DNA from: Floridanema aerugineum
GTDB lineage: Bacteria > Cyanobacteriota > Cyanobacteriia > Cyanobacteriales > Aerosakkonemataceae
Length of the DNA: 64,000 bases
NCBI RefSeq assembly: GCF_041929345.1
Contig: NZ_JBHFNQ010000219.1
Coordinates: 1 to 64,000 of the forward strand
Reading direction: 5' to 3'
The notes under the pieces were generated by a model that was not told the origin of the DNA, did no database searches, and saw only the letters and a program-made list of their open reading frames with translations. This document shows, piece after piece, positions 26,117-33,686 of the stretch (the stretch's first letter is position 1; every line of letters begins with the position of its first letter). Position numbers and translations under genes: made by a program.

Positions 26117-27844
26117 TTATTTAACTTCGCTTGTAGCATTCAAAATGGGATCTCTATCAGCATCAGCAATTATCACTTGTTCGGCAGCATTTATTCCGGG
26201 TGCAATAATCAGTTTTTGACTGGTTGTAGCAGTTGCACTTTCTCCTGATTTAACTTTGAAAGCTGCTTGAATAAACCCTTTAAATAAGGGGTGAGGTGTG
26301 CTGGGACGAGATTGAAATTCTGGGTGGAATTGGGTAGCAATAAAGAAGGGGTGACTGGGAAGTTCGATAATTTCTACTAACCGTCCATCGGGTGAAGTTC
26401 CGCTGATAGCGTAACCATTTTCTAAAAACAGGTTGCGATAAGCGTTGTTAAATTCGTACCTGTGGCGATGGCGTTCGTAAACTACTTCTTTTTGATACAA
26501 ACTTTTAGCCAAAGTATTAGGTGCTAATCGACAAGGATAAAGCCCTAATCTCATCGTTCCGCCCAAGTCTACTACATCATGTTGTTCGGGCAAAAGGTTA
26601 ATCACTGGATTAGCAGTATTAGGATCGAATTCGGCGCTATTGGCATCTTTTAATCCTGCTACATTGCGTGCCCATTCCATGACGGAACATTGCATTCCTA
26701 AGCATAAACCTAAGAAGGGAATTTGATGATTCCGAGCGTATTCTACGGCGGCGATTTTACCATCTACACCGCGACTGCCAAATCCTCCGGGGACGACTAC
26801 GCCATCTACATTTTGCAAATATTTTTCCGCACTATCGGTTTCAATATCTTCTGAGTTTACCCATTTTAAATTGAGGTCGAGGGAAAGTTCGATCGCAGCA
26901 TGACGCAATGCTTCTACCATTGATAAGTAAGCATCACTTAACCGAACGTATTTACCAACAATGGCAATTTCAATGCTATTTTTGGGACTGTAGAGGCGAT
27001 CGACTAAAGTTTGCCAATTACTTAAATCAGGTTGGCGCTGTTCTAATTGCAATAATTCTAATGCTTGTTGCGCTAATCCTTCCCGTTCTAAAAGTAGTGG
27101 TACTTCGTAAATACTTTTCGCATCGATGGAAGCGATGACGCATTGTTCTGGTACGTCGCAAAATTCAGAAAGTTTATGTTTGAGACTGCTGGGAATTGGG
27201 CGATCGCTCCGACATACTAAAATATCTGGTTGTATCCCGATCGATCGCAATTCTTTCACCGAATGTTGTGTCGGTTTGGTTTTCATTTCCCCAGCAGAAG
27301 CAATCCAAGGTACTAAGGTAACGTGCATATACAGCACATTTTGCCGTCCCACATCTTTACGAAGTTGGCGAATCGCTTCTAAAAATGGCAATGATTCAAT
27401 ATCCCCAACCGTACCACCAATTTCAGTGATTACTACATCCGGGTTAGTATTTTTAGCAACTCGACGAATCCGTTCTTTTATTTCGTTAGTAATATGGGGA
27501 ATTACTTGTACTGTTCCCCCCATATAATCGCCGCGCCGTTCTTTATTAATTACCGCCTGATATATTGATCCAGTAGTAACACTATTAAGGCGCGACATTG
27601 AAGTGTCTGTGAAGCGTTCATAGTGCCCTAAATCTAAATCTGTTTCCGCGCCATCTTCGGTGACAAAAACTTCCCCATGTTGAAAGGGGCTCATTGTTCC
27701 CGGATCGACGTTAATATATGGGTCTAGTTTCAGGATGGAGACTGAATAATCCCGCGACTTGAGCAACCGACCTAAGCTAGCTGCTACAATTCCCTTGCCA
27801 ATACTAGAAACTACACCGCCTGTTACAAAGACAAACTTAGCCAT
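26117..27844 (-). CDS. pyrG: CTP synthase
   Basis: 575 residues. It converts UTP to CTP with glutamine or ammonia and ATP. The synthase domain starts MAKFVFVTGGVVSSIGKG and holds DPGTMSPFQHGEVFVTEDG. The C-terminal class I glutamine amidotransferase has the nucleophile in FLGLCLGMQ and the His-Glu pair in ATQFHPEFQSRP. A ~35-residue C-terminal tail beyond the catalytic core is typical of cyanobacterial versions. Housekeeping gene. Confidence 0.97.
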   Translation of the reverse strand: MAKFVFVTGGVVSSIGKGIVAASLGRLLKSRDYSVSILKLDPYINVDPGTMSPFQHGEVFVTEDGAETDLDLGHYERFTDTSMSRLNSVTTGSIYQAVINKERRGDYMGGTVQVIPHITNEIKERIRRVAKNTNPDVVITEIGGTVGDIESLPFLEAIRQLRKDVGRQNVLYMHVTLVPWIASAGEMKTKPTQHSVKELRSIGIQPDILVCRSDRPIPSSLKHKLSEFCDVPEQCVIASIDAKSIYEVPLLLEREGLAQQALELLQLEQRQPDLSNWQTLVDRLYSPKNSIEIAIVGKYVRLSDAYLSMVEALRHAAIELSLDLNLKWVNSEDIETDSAEKYLQNVDGVVVPGGFGSRGVDGKIAAVEYARNHQIPFLGLCLGMQCSVMEWARNVAGLKDANSAEFDPNTANPVINLLPEQHDVVDLGGTMRLGLYPCRLAPNTLAKSLYQKEVVYERHRHRYEFNNAYRNLFLENGYAISGTSPDGRLVEIIELPSHPFFIATQFHPEFQSRPSTPHPLFKGFIQAAFKVKSGESATATTSQKLIIAPGINAAEQVIIADADRDPILNATSEVK

Positions 27845-28010
27845 ACAATGCTTAAATGAGAGCGTTCTTCCAACCTACCCGGTTAATTGTGCCACAATCT
27901 CAACCTTTGCGATTATGGTCTACAACCCCTTACACAGGATAGCATTTTTGTCAAAGATTTATTCTGTTAATTCTAGCTAATTTTTCTCTGGTTCTCTGTG
28001 GAGGTTTTTT

Positions 28011-28559
28011 ATGGCTAAATTTTACACCCAGTTGGATGATTATTTACGCCAATTCATTGCGGAACAAAAGGTATTTTTCACTGCTACTGCGCCTTTTTCT
28101 GGTCGAATTAATTTATCTCCCAAAGGTATCGATACTTTTCGCTGTATCGATCGGAAAACTGTGGCATATTTAGATTTAACTGGTAGTGGCAATGAAACAG
28201 CAGCGCATTTATATGAAAATGGGCGAATGACGATTATGTTTTGCAGTTTTGCCGAAAAACCTTTGATTTTAAGACTTTATGGCAATGGACAAGTAATCGG
28301 GCCAAAAGATCCTGAATGGTCGAAGTTTTATAGTTTATTTAATCCTTTGCCGGGAGAACGGCAAATTATTGTCTTAAATATCAATTCAGCGCAAACTTCT
28401 TGCGGTTTTGGTGTGCCAATTTTTGAGTTTAAGGAGTCAAGACCAACCCTGAAAGAATGGACAGATAACAAGGGGGAAGAGGGAATTTTTGACTATTGGC
28501 GGGAGAAGAATCAAACTAGTATTGATGGACTGCCAACCAGAATTTTGGAAAATCGTTAA
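28011..28559 (+). CDS. Pyridoxamine 5'-phosphate oxidase-like flavin protein
   Basis: 182 residues with the split-barrel FMN-binding fold of the PNPOx-like family (FFTATAPFSGRINLSPKGIDTFR, then AYLDLTGSGNETAAHLYENGRMTIMFCSF). Members bind FMN, F420 or heme; substrates vary, so no specific reaction is claimed. AGGTTT lies 8 bp before the start. The amidase gene begins 2 bp after its stop, so both are probably co-transcribed. Confidence 0.8.
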   Translation: MAKFYTQLDDYLRQFIAEQKVFFTATAPFSGRINLSPKGIDTFRCIDRKTVAYLDLTGSGNETAAHLYENGRMTIMFCSFAEKPLILRLYGNGQVIGPKDPEWSKFYSLFNPLPGERQIIVLNINSAQTSCGFGVPIFEFKESRPTLKEWTDNKGEEGIFDYWREKNQTSIDGLPTRILENR

Positions 28560-28561
28560 GG

Positions 28562-30406
28562 ATGTGGCATTCACCAATGGGAAAAAGTTTAAAATTAGCT
28601 GGTTTAGGAATTGCTTTCGCTTTCACTACATTTAACTCAATTACCGAGATTACTGTGGCACAACAATCACTGGTTATTTCTTTCCCTTCGCGGACTGAAT
28701 ATCAAACTACTTCTGATAGAATGTTCTTTTTAGGTTCTGCGCCACCCGCAGGCAATGTGTTAGTAAATGGGCAACCAATTCAAAGGAGTCCGGGGGGACA
28801 TTTCGCACCGAGATTTTCTTTAAACATGGGCGAAAATGTCTTTGTTTTCCGCTATCAAAACCAAGAACGACGCATCAGAGTTAATCGCATTTCTCGACAA
28901 CCAAATTTACCGAATGGGTTAGCTTTTGCTGAAGGTTCTTTGTCACCAGCTGTAGATATTTCTAGATTACCAGGGGAGTTGATTTGTTTTAGTGCGATCG
29001 CACCCACAAACGCTACAGTTACAGTTAAACTAGGTAATCAAAATATTGGGTTATACCCTCAAGGAAAAAAGGTAGAATTGCCTCCTAATTTAGCAGTTTT
29101 AGCCGATCAAAATCAACCGATCCCCCCAACCCCCCTTGATAAGGGGGGCTTAAATCCGATTAGTAAATATGAAGGTTGCGCGGTTGCATCAGAAGCGGGA
29201 GAATTGGGTTTTCCTGAATTTCAATTGACCGCCAATGGAAATACTGTATCTCAAGTAGGGCAAGGGAGAATTTCGATCTTAACGCCCGCAGATTTAGAAA
29301 TAGCTGAAGTGATTGTAGATGCTGGGGTTGCGCGTACTGGGCCAAGTACCGATCACTCGCGTTTGACACCTTTACCAAAAGGCACAATAGCAACAATAAC
29401 TGGGCGAGAAGGTGACTGGGTAAGATTAGATTATGGTGGATGGATTAAAGCTGAAGAAGTGCAAGTTTCCAGAGCAAGTATACCACCACAATCGATTATT
29501 CGCAGCGTGAGTGCGCGACAAATTCCTGGTGCAACACAGGTGATTTTTCCCTTACAAGTTCCTGTACCTGTGAGTGTACAACAAGGCGATCGCACTTTCA
29601 CCCTTACACTTTACAACACCACCGCCCAAACTGACATTATTCGCCTTGATGATAACCCATTAATCTCCCGTTTAGATTGGCAACAAGTCGCACCGAATCA
29701 AGTTCAGTATACCTTCAATTTAAAGTCAGGACAACAATGGGGTTATCAACTAAAATATGAAGGAACGAGTTTAGTTTTAACCTTAAGACATTCACCGACA
29801 ACCTCCTCAGCGACACCTTCAGAAACCGGAGGAATGAAAGGAGAAAACGGCAAACCTTTGGCGGGTATTACTATTTTATTAGATCCCGGACATGGGGGAA
29901 CAGAACCAGGGGCAGCGGGGCCAAATGGTTATTTAGAAAAAGATGTTAATTTGAGTGTATCTAGATTATTGCGAGATCAATTAGTTGCTAGGGGTGCGAC
30001 AGTTTATATGACGAGAGAGGATGATAAAACTGTATCTTTGCCAGAAAGGATGGCGATGATTGATAGTGTACAACCTGCGATCGCGATTTCCATTCATTAT
30101 AACTCCCTTCCCGACTATGGCGACGCTTTTAATACTAAAGGTGTGGGAACTTTTTGGTATCATCCCCAAGCCCATAGTTTAGCAGTATTTTTGCAAAAAT
30201 ATGTCGTGGAAAAATTAAATCGTCCTTCCTACGGAGTATATTGGAATAACCTCGCATTAACTCGCCCCCATTCCGCCCCTTCAGTATTGCTAGAATTAGG
30301 TTTTATGAGCAATCCTTTTGAATTTGAATGGGTCACAAATCCTCAAGAACAAAGTAAATTAGCTGCAATTTTAGCAGAGGGAATTACTGAATGGTTTAAG
30401 CAGTAA
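28562..30406 (+). CDS. N-acetylmuramoyl-L-alanine amidase with AMIN and SH3-like domains
   Basis: 614 residues: signal peptide (about 1-35), an unassigned region, a bacterial SH3-like domain near 255-300 (VDAGVARTGPSTDHSRL... WVRLDYGGWI), an AMIN-like domain near 310-415, and the amidase_3 catalytic domain from about 435. Zinc ligands are visible in LLDPGHGGTEPG, LEKDVNL and SIHYN, with catalytic Glu in LLELGFMSN. It cleaves peptide stems from peptidoglycan in the periplasm, as in septum splitting and, in filamentous cyanobacteria, cell-cell communication. Residues near 186-200 (IPPTPLDKGGLNP) are encoded by an in-frame dispersed repeat (29120-29149). Met6 is an alternative start. Confidence 0.9.
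   Translation: MWHSPMGKSLKLAGLGIAFAFTTFNSITEITVAQQSLVISFPSRTEYQTTSDRMFFLGSAPPAGNVLVNGQPIQRSPGGHFAPRFSLNMGENVFVFRYQNQERRIRVNRISRQPNLPNGLAFAEGSLSPAVDISRLPGELICFSAIAPTNATVTVKLGNQNIGLYPQGKKVELPPNLAVLADQNQPIPPTPLDKGGLNPISKYEGCAVASEAGELGFPEFQLTANGNTVSQVGQGRISILTPADLEIAEVIVDAGVARTGPSTDHSRLTPLPKGTIATITGREGDWVRLDYGGWIKAEEVQVSRASIPPQSIIRSVSARQIPGATQVIFPLQVPVPVSVQQGDRTFTLTLYNTTAQTDIIRLDDNPLISRLDWQQVAPNQVQYTFNLKSGQQWGYQLKYEGTSLVLTLRHSPTTSSATPSETGGMKGENGKPLAGITILLDPGHGGTEPGAAGPNGYLEKDVNLSVSRLLRDQLVARGATVYMTREDDKTVSLPERMAMIDSVQPAIAISIHYNSLPDYGDAFNTKGVGTFWYHPQAHSLAVFLQKYVVEKLNRPSYGVYWNNLALTRPHSAPSVLLELGFMSNPFEFEWVTNPQEQSKLAAILAEGITEWFKQ
29120..29149. repeat. C6/G6 hairpin repeat inside the amidase coding sequence
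   Basis: ATCCCCCCAAC...GATAAGGGGGG is nearly the same as the intergenic copy at 14572-14601. Here it is translated in frame as IPPTPLDKGG within a loop between domains. Confidence 0.75.
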
Positions 30407-30428
30407 TTGAGGATGATAAATTGGGAAT

Positions 30429-30447
30429 GACAGGCAAGATGCCTGTC
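30429..30447. repeat. Small palindrome GACAGGCA-aga-TGCCTGTC
   Basis: Perfect 8-bp arms with a 3-nt loop between the amidase stop and the Nudix gene. It resembles a dispersed repeat, and might also attenuate transcription from the amidase gene. Confidence 0.6.
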
Positions 30448-30471
30448 CTACAAGATTGGGGAAAATGAGCG

Positions 30472-31029
30472 ATGATTAAAAAATGGAAAATCCTTAAATC
30501 GAAACTCGTTTTTAATAATAAATGGGTAACAATCCGGCAAGATGAAGTAGAATTGCCGAAAGGGGAAATCATTGATGATTTTTTTGTCGTAGTTCGTCCA
30601 GATATTGCCTTAGTTTTCCCCGTTACTGAAAATCAAGAAATTGTCTTTGTGCGACAATATCGACACGCGACTGGGGAAATTTTATTAGAACTTCCCGCAG
30701 GAAGACTTGACTCAGAAATAGAAGATGCGGAAGTGGCGGCGCGAAGAGAACTGGAAGAAGAAACGGGTTATGTTACAGAGGAGTTAGTTAAATTAGCAAC
30801 TTTGTATGATAACCCGATTAAAGATACAAATAAAATTCATTTGTTTTTGGCGAAAAATGTGCAGTTAACCGGGAAACAAAACCTTGATGTTACAGAAGAT
30901 GTGGAAGTTGTGTTAATCCCCATTGATAAAGTAATGACTAAAATTACTAATGGTGAAATTCGGGTATCAGGAACGATCGCAGCTATTTTCTTGGGAATAA
31001 ATTACTTGTCCCAAACTAATTGTAGATAA
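30472..31029 (+). CDS. Nudix hydrolase, ADP-ribose pyrophosphatase type
   Basis: 185 residues. ELPAGRLD leads into the Nudix box (AEVAARRELEEETGY), which carries the metal-binding glutamates. Sequence around VFVRQYRHATGEILLELPAG is typical of ADP-ribose/ADP-sugar pyrophosphatases. Between the box Gly and Glu there is one residue more than in the canonical GX5E spacing. It likely hydrolyses ADP-ribose or a similar nucleotide sugar. Confidence 0.85.
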   Translation: MIKKWKILKSKLVFNNKWVTIRQDEVELPKGEIIDDFFVVVRPDIALVFPVTENQEIVFVRQYRHATGEILLELPAGRLDSEIEDAEVAARRELEEETGYVTEELVKLATLYDNPIKDTNKIHLFLAKNVQLTGKQNLDVTEDVEVVLIPIDKVMTKITNGEIRVSGTIAAIFLGINYLSQTNCR

Positions 31030-31045
31030 TAAAAATCCTTAAGCT

Positions 31046-31561
31046 TTATGAATTTTCCTTCCCTCCTTGAATCAGCGATTCAATGGTACTGAGAGGCAGG
31101 AACATTTCTAACTCTGAATTTTCTAAATTTTCAAATCCATAGCGTGAATAGTAGTTTTTGGCTTTCTCATCTTTAGCATCAACAAATAATCCTATACCTC
31201 CTGCTGTTTCAGCGACAACGAACGCCTTCCTCATTGCCTCTACCATGAGAATTTCTCCAATTCCCTTTCTTTGCCACTTTCGATCGACAGCCAAACGAGC
31301 TAATTTGATTCCTGGCACTTTCTGGGGATACTTTTTCACCCATCTTTCTGGCAAGTTTTCGCCGCGAATTTCGCATAGCGTTAAACTCAGATAGCCGATG
31401 ATAGTTGAAGGCTGTTCGCTATCAATTAATACCCATGTCCGCGCTATCCCTTTTTGCTGATGTTGCCGCGCTGTTTGTTGCAAGTAACGATTGAGGGCTT
31501 CATTTCCACAATCGAAGTTCGTTCGATTATGTGTTTTTGTGAGTAATTCAATGATTTTCAC
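31046..31561 (-). CDS. GNAT acetyltransferase toxin
   Basis: About 171 residues. The N-terminus HNRTNFDCGNEALNRYLQQTARQ and the acetyl-CoA loop RKWQRKGIGEILMVEAM are typical of GNAT toxins of the TacT/AtaT class, which acetylate aminoacyl-tRNA and stop translation. It overlaps the antitoxin end. The GTG at 31561 is preferred; an upstream TTG at 31585 is the alternative. Together with 31548-31835 it forms a type II toxin-antitoxin pair. Confidence 0.85.
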   Translation of the reverse strand: MKIIELLTKTHNRTNFDCGNEALNRYLQQTARQHQQKGIARTWVLIDSEQPSTIIGYLSLTLCEIRGENLPERWVKKYPQKVPGIKLARLAVDRKWQRKGIGEILMVEAMRKAFVVAETAGGIGLFVDAKDEKAKNYYSRYGFENLENSELEMFLPLSTIESLIQGGKENS

Positions 31562-31835
31562 GGAAAAAAATAGCGTGTTTTTCAAAGGCGGCTTTCAGTT
31601 TATCCGATGCTTTTGGGGGATTCTCCAGTAACTCGAAGATTCGATCGGCATCAGCATTAGATAGCTCAATAGTTTTCTGTTCTTCTAATACTTTGTGTGC
31701 TTCCTTTAAAGCTGCTTGCACGACGAATTGGTTTAAGCTTGCTCCCGATAATTCGGCAGCTTCCTGCAAGGTTTCTCTAACTTTCGCCGATACCCTGGCT
31801 GTTACTCGCACATCTTTTTGCTTTTGTTGACTCAT
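31548..31835 (-). CDS. DUF1778 ribbon-helix-helix antitoxin
   Basis: 95 residues. The N-terminal DVRVTARVSAKVRETLQEAAELSGASLNQFVVQAAL is split as a beta strand and two helices of a ribbon-helix-helix DNA-binding domain. The C-terminal tail (DRIFELLENPPKASDKLKAAFEKH) is the DUF1778 toxin-wrapping segment. It should neutralise the GNAT toxin encoded directly downstream and repress the shared promoter. Confidence 0.88.
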   Translation of the reverse strand: MSQQKQKDVRVTARVSAKVRETLQEAAELSGASLNQFVVQAALKEAHKVLEEQKTIELSNADADRIFELLENPPKASDKLKAAFEKHAIFFRENH

Positions 31836-31933
31836 AGACTTTTTTCTCTTTTATACTCTGAGTCTAACTATTTTGGTGTCATTTTGTCACTATTAAACCT
31901 ACTAACGAAAAAAGTTTTGGTAAAAGTTCTAAA

Positions 31934-31978
31934 TTTCGCTTTTTTAACTGTAGATGAGCTGGCAATTTTGCTTTCAAA
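31934..31978. repeat. 45-bp direct repeat near DUF29 gene (left copy)
   Basis: Matches 32659-32703 at 39 of 45 positions, same orientation. On the plus strand both copies read FLT[VI]DELA[IL]L in one frame, and most changes are conservative, so they could be remnants of a duplicated coding segment. Confidence 0.65.
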
Positions 31979-31986
31979 AAGTACAT

Positions 31987-32436
31987 TTATCCAGGCCACC
32001 AAGTTTGATCGCGTAGTTCATCAAGTGAGTAGGGGCATTGACAAGGAAATTCAACCGAGTTCTGAGTTTTTAATTCCACATAACCTTTTGCATCCTGATA
32101 GATTTGTTCTAATTCATCTTCTAAATAATTCAGAAGGGTTGTGGTTAATTTTCGATTTAGCTGTAATCGGAAATTATAGATTTCGCTTTGCCAATGAGCA
32201 GAATTATTCTCTTTTTCAGCCGTCCCATATTCTAGCAATAATAGATGCCTAATTATCTGCTCTAAAAGACTGACTACAGAATTTCTCTCTCTTTTCCCCA
32301 ATTCTTCTAATTCCTCAATTAAATTTTCCAAATCGAGTGAATCAAATTGACGATTTTTCAGAAGTTTGATGGTCGTATCCAACCATTTAATGTCATCAAC
32401 TTCATAAAGCTCTTTTAAATCAGTAATGTTGCTCAT
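31987..32436 (-). CDS. DUF29 protein
   Basis: 149 residues, the full length of the family. Characteristic features are YEVDDIKWLDTTIKLLKNRQFDSLDLENLIEELEELGKRER (cut here as a description of residues 11-51) and a helical remainder ending in PYSLDEL. DUF29 proteins are abundant in cyanobacterial genomes, often near toxin-antitoxin genes, and have no assigned function. Codon use and size look intact. Flanked by 45-bp direct repeats. Confidence 0.85.
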   Translation of the reverse strand: MSNITDLKELYEVDDIKWLDTTIKLLKNRQFDSLDLENLIEELEELGKRERNSVVSLLEQIIRHLLLLEYGTAEKENNSAHWQSEIYNFRLQLNRKLTTTLLNYLEDELEQIYQDAKGYVELKTQNSVEFPCQCPYSLDELRDQTWWPG

Positions 32437-32564
32437 GATTTCCTCTTTTTTGGCAAAGAATATATTTGACTGTTTTTATTAACCAGGAAATCTATACTGT
32501 TTACAGGTGATATGTTAGCATAACAAGCGATCTCTAATAAAAAAAACTGCCCAAAATTTGTAAA

Positions 32565-32638
32565 TTAGGACAACGCAGAACCTGGCAGATCCCCGACTTC
32601 TTAAAGAAGTCGGGGATCTGGGATGAGTCCTGTCCTAA
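32565..32638. repeat. MITE-like palindrome with TTAGGACA ends
   Basis: Outer 8-bp arms TTAGGACA (32565-32572) and TGTCCTAA (32631-32638) enclose a strong inner palindrome AGATCCCCGACTTCTT / AAGAAGTCGGGGATCT (32587-32619). 74 bp, non-coding. Confidence 0.75.
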
Positions 32639-32658
32639 TACTTATCATCATTTCCTCA

Positions 32659-32703
32659 TTTCACTTTTTTAACTATAGATGAACTGGCACTTTTGCGTTT
32701 AAA
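32659..32703. repeat. 45-bp direct repeat near DUF29 gene (right copy)
   Basis: Second copy of the repeat at 31934-31978. The two copies bracket the DUF29 gene. Confidence 0.65.
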
Positions 32704-32775
32704 TTAAGCCGATCGCTTGTTAACACCTAACAAACTAACTATAATAATATATACAAAATCTCTTACTCCATCATA

Positions 32776-33171
32776 ATGACTGTCACAATAACTATTAACT
32801 TACCCGAAAGTGTAGTGGCATCTGTCCAACGTCTTGGAGAAGCAACATCACGAAATATATCAGAAGTATTAGCTGATACGCTAGAAATGATTTTACCTAC
32901 CTTTAGTAATCTTTCAGAAATCAACCTTGATTCAGAAGTGTCTCAGCTTTCAAATCAAGAAATAATCGAATTAGCTAACTTAAAAATGGAAGAGAGACAA
33001 AATCAACGTCTTGGAGAACTCCAAACAAAGGGAAAAAATGCTGGATTGACGGAAGCAGAACGTTATGAACTGTTAGTTTTAATGTCAATTTATCAAATAG
33101 GACAATTAAGAAAATCAGCGGGATTAGCTGAAGCAGTTCGTCGAGGATTAAAAACACCTTTATTACCATGA
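32776..33171 (+). CDS. Predicted DNA-binding or antitoxin-like partner of the HNH gene
   Basis: 131 residues. The N-terminus (MTVTITINLPESVVASVQRL, then ATSRNISEVLADTLEMIL) looks like a ribbon-helix-helix segment. The rest is helical and charged. Its stop overlaps the next start as ATGA, so the two proteins are translationally coupled. Its role as regulator or antidote for the HNH protein is inference. Confidence 0.7.
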   Translation: MTVTITINLPESVVASVQRLGEATSRNISEVLADTLEMILPTFSNLSEINLDSEVSQLSNQEIIELANLKMEERQNQRLGELQTKGKNAGLTEAERYELLVLMSIYQIGQLRKSAGLAEAVRRGLKTPLLP

Positions 33172-33587
33172 GTTCTCGATCTGAAACTCTCCGGCAAAAG
33201 GTTCGGCAAAGAGCAGGAAATCGCTGTGAATATTGCCTTAGCCATCAAGATTATATTATGGGTAGGTTGCAAATCGATCATATACAGCCTCTCGCAAAAG
33301 GAGGAACGGATACAGAAGATAATCTTTGTTTAGCTTGTGAATTATGTAATCAGTATAAGTGGGTACAAACTGAAAGTGTAGATCCGCAATCAGAGGAAAC
33401 AGTTTCTTTATTTAATCCTCGTCAACAGCAATGGAAAGAACATTTTACCTGGAATACAGAGGGAACCGAAATTATTGGTCTAACTGCCTGTGGTAGGGCA
33501 ACAATTGCCGCACTACGATTAAATAATAATTTAGCTGTTATTGTGCGTCAAAATTGGGTTAAAGCTGGTTGGCATCCACCGAATTAA
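33168..33587 (+). CDS. HNH endonuclease family protein
   Basis: 139 residues. Zinc knuckle Cys20-x2-Cys23, catalytic DH in LQIDHIQPLAKGG (H38) and a second pair Cys57-x2-Cys60 in ACELCNQYK define the HNH fold. Members are DNA or RNA nucleases from mobile elements, restriction or toxin systems. Short for a restriction enzyme and coupled to 32776, so a toxin-like role is possible. Confidence 0.85.
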   Translation: MSSRSETLRQKVRQRAGNRCEYCLSHQDYIMGRLQIDHIQPLAKGGTDTEDNLCLACELCNQYKWVQTESVDPQSEETVSLFNPRQQQWKEHFTWNTEGTEIIGLTACGRATIAALRLNNNLAVIVRQNWVKAGWHPPN

Positions 33588-33630
33588 AGTTAAATTTTTT
33601 GAGGTAGACCAGAGACAAATTTAATAAAAA

Positions 33631-33661
33631 AGCTGCCCTAAATGTTAAATTTAGGGCAGCT
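33631..33661 (-). terminator. Intrinsic terminator of agrE
   Basis: AGCTGCCCTAAAT (33631-33643) pairs perfectly with ATTTAGGGCAGCT (33649-33661) around a 5-nt loop. On the minus strand it is followed by a run of T (33625-33630). It lies 26 bp after the agrE stop. Confidence 0.85.
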
Positions 33662-33686
33662 GAAATATTGAAAAGATTGAACTAAA

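Larger units (their letters stand above)
32437..32775. other. Intergenic region with two repeat elements
   Basis: 339 bp between divergent genes. It contains a MITE-like palindrome (32565-32638) and the right copy of a 45-bp direct repeat (32659-32703). The promoter for 32776 lies in the last 70 bp (tataataatatatac near 32738-32755 is a possible -10 zone). Confidence 0.55.

Noticed and set aside
25909..26139. 76-codon minus-strand open frame after pyrG.
   Set aside because: It overlaps the pyrG end, has a Lys/Arg-rich random composition, and no recognisable feature.
31818..32252. 144-codon plus-strand open frame over the DUF29 gene.
   Set aside because: It is antisense to the DUF29 gene, which has clear family features. 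Only its first part overlaps the FLTVDELA repeat, noted separately.
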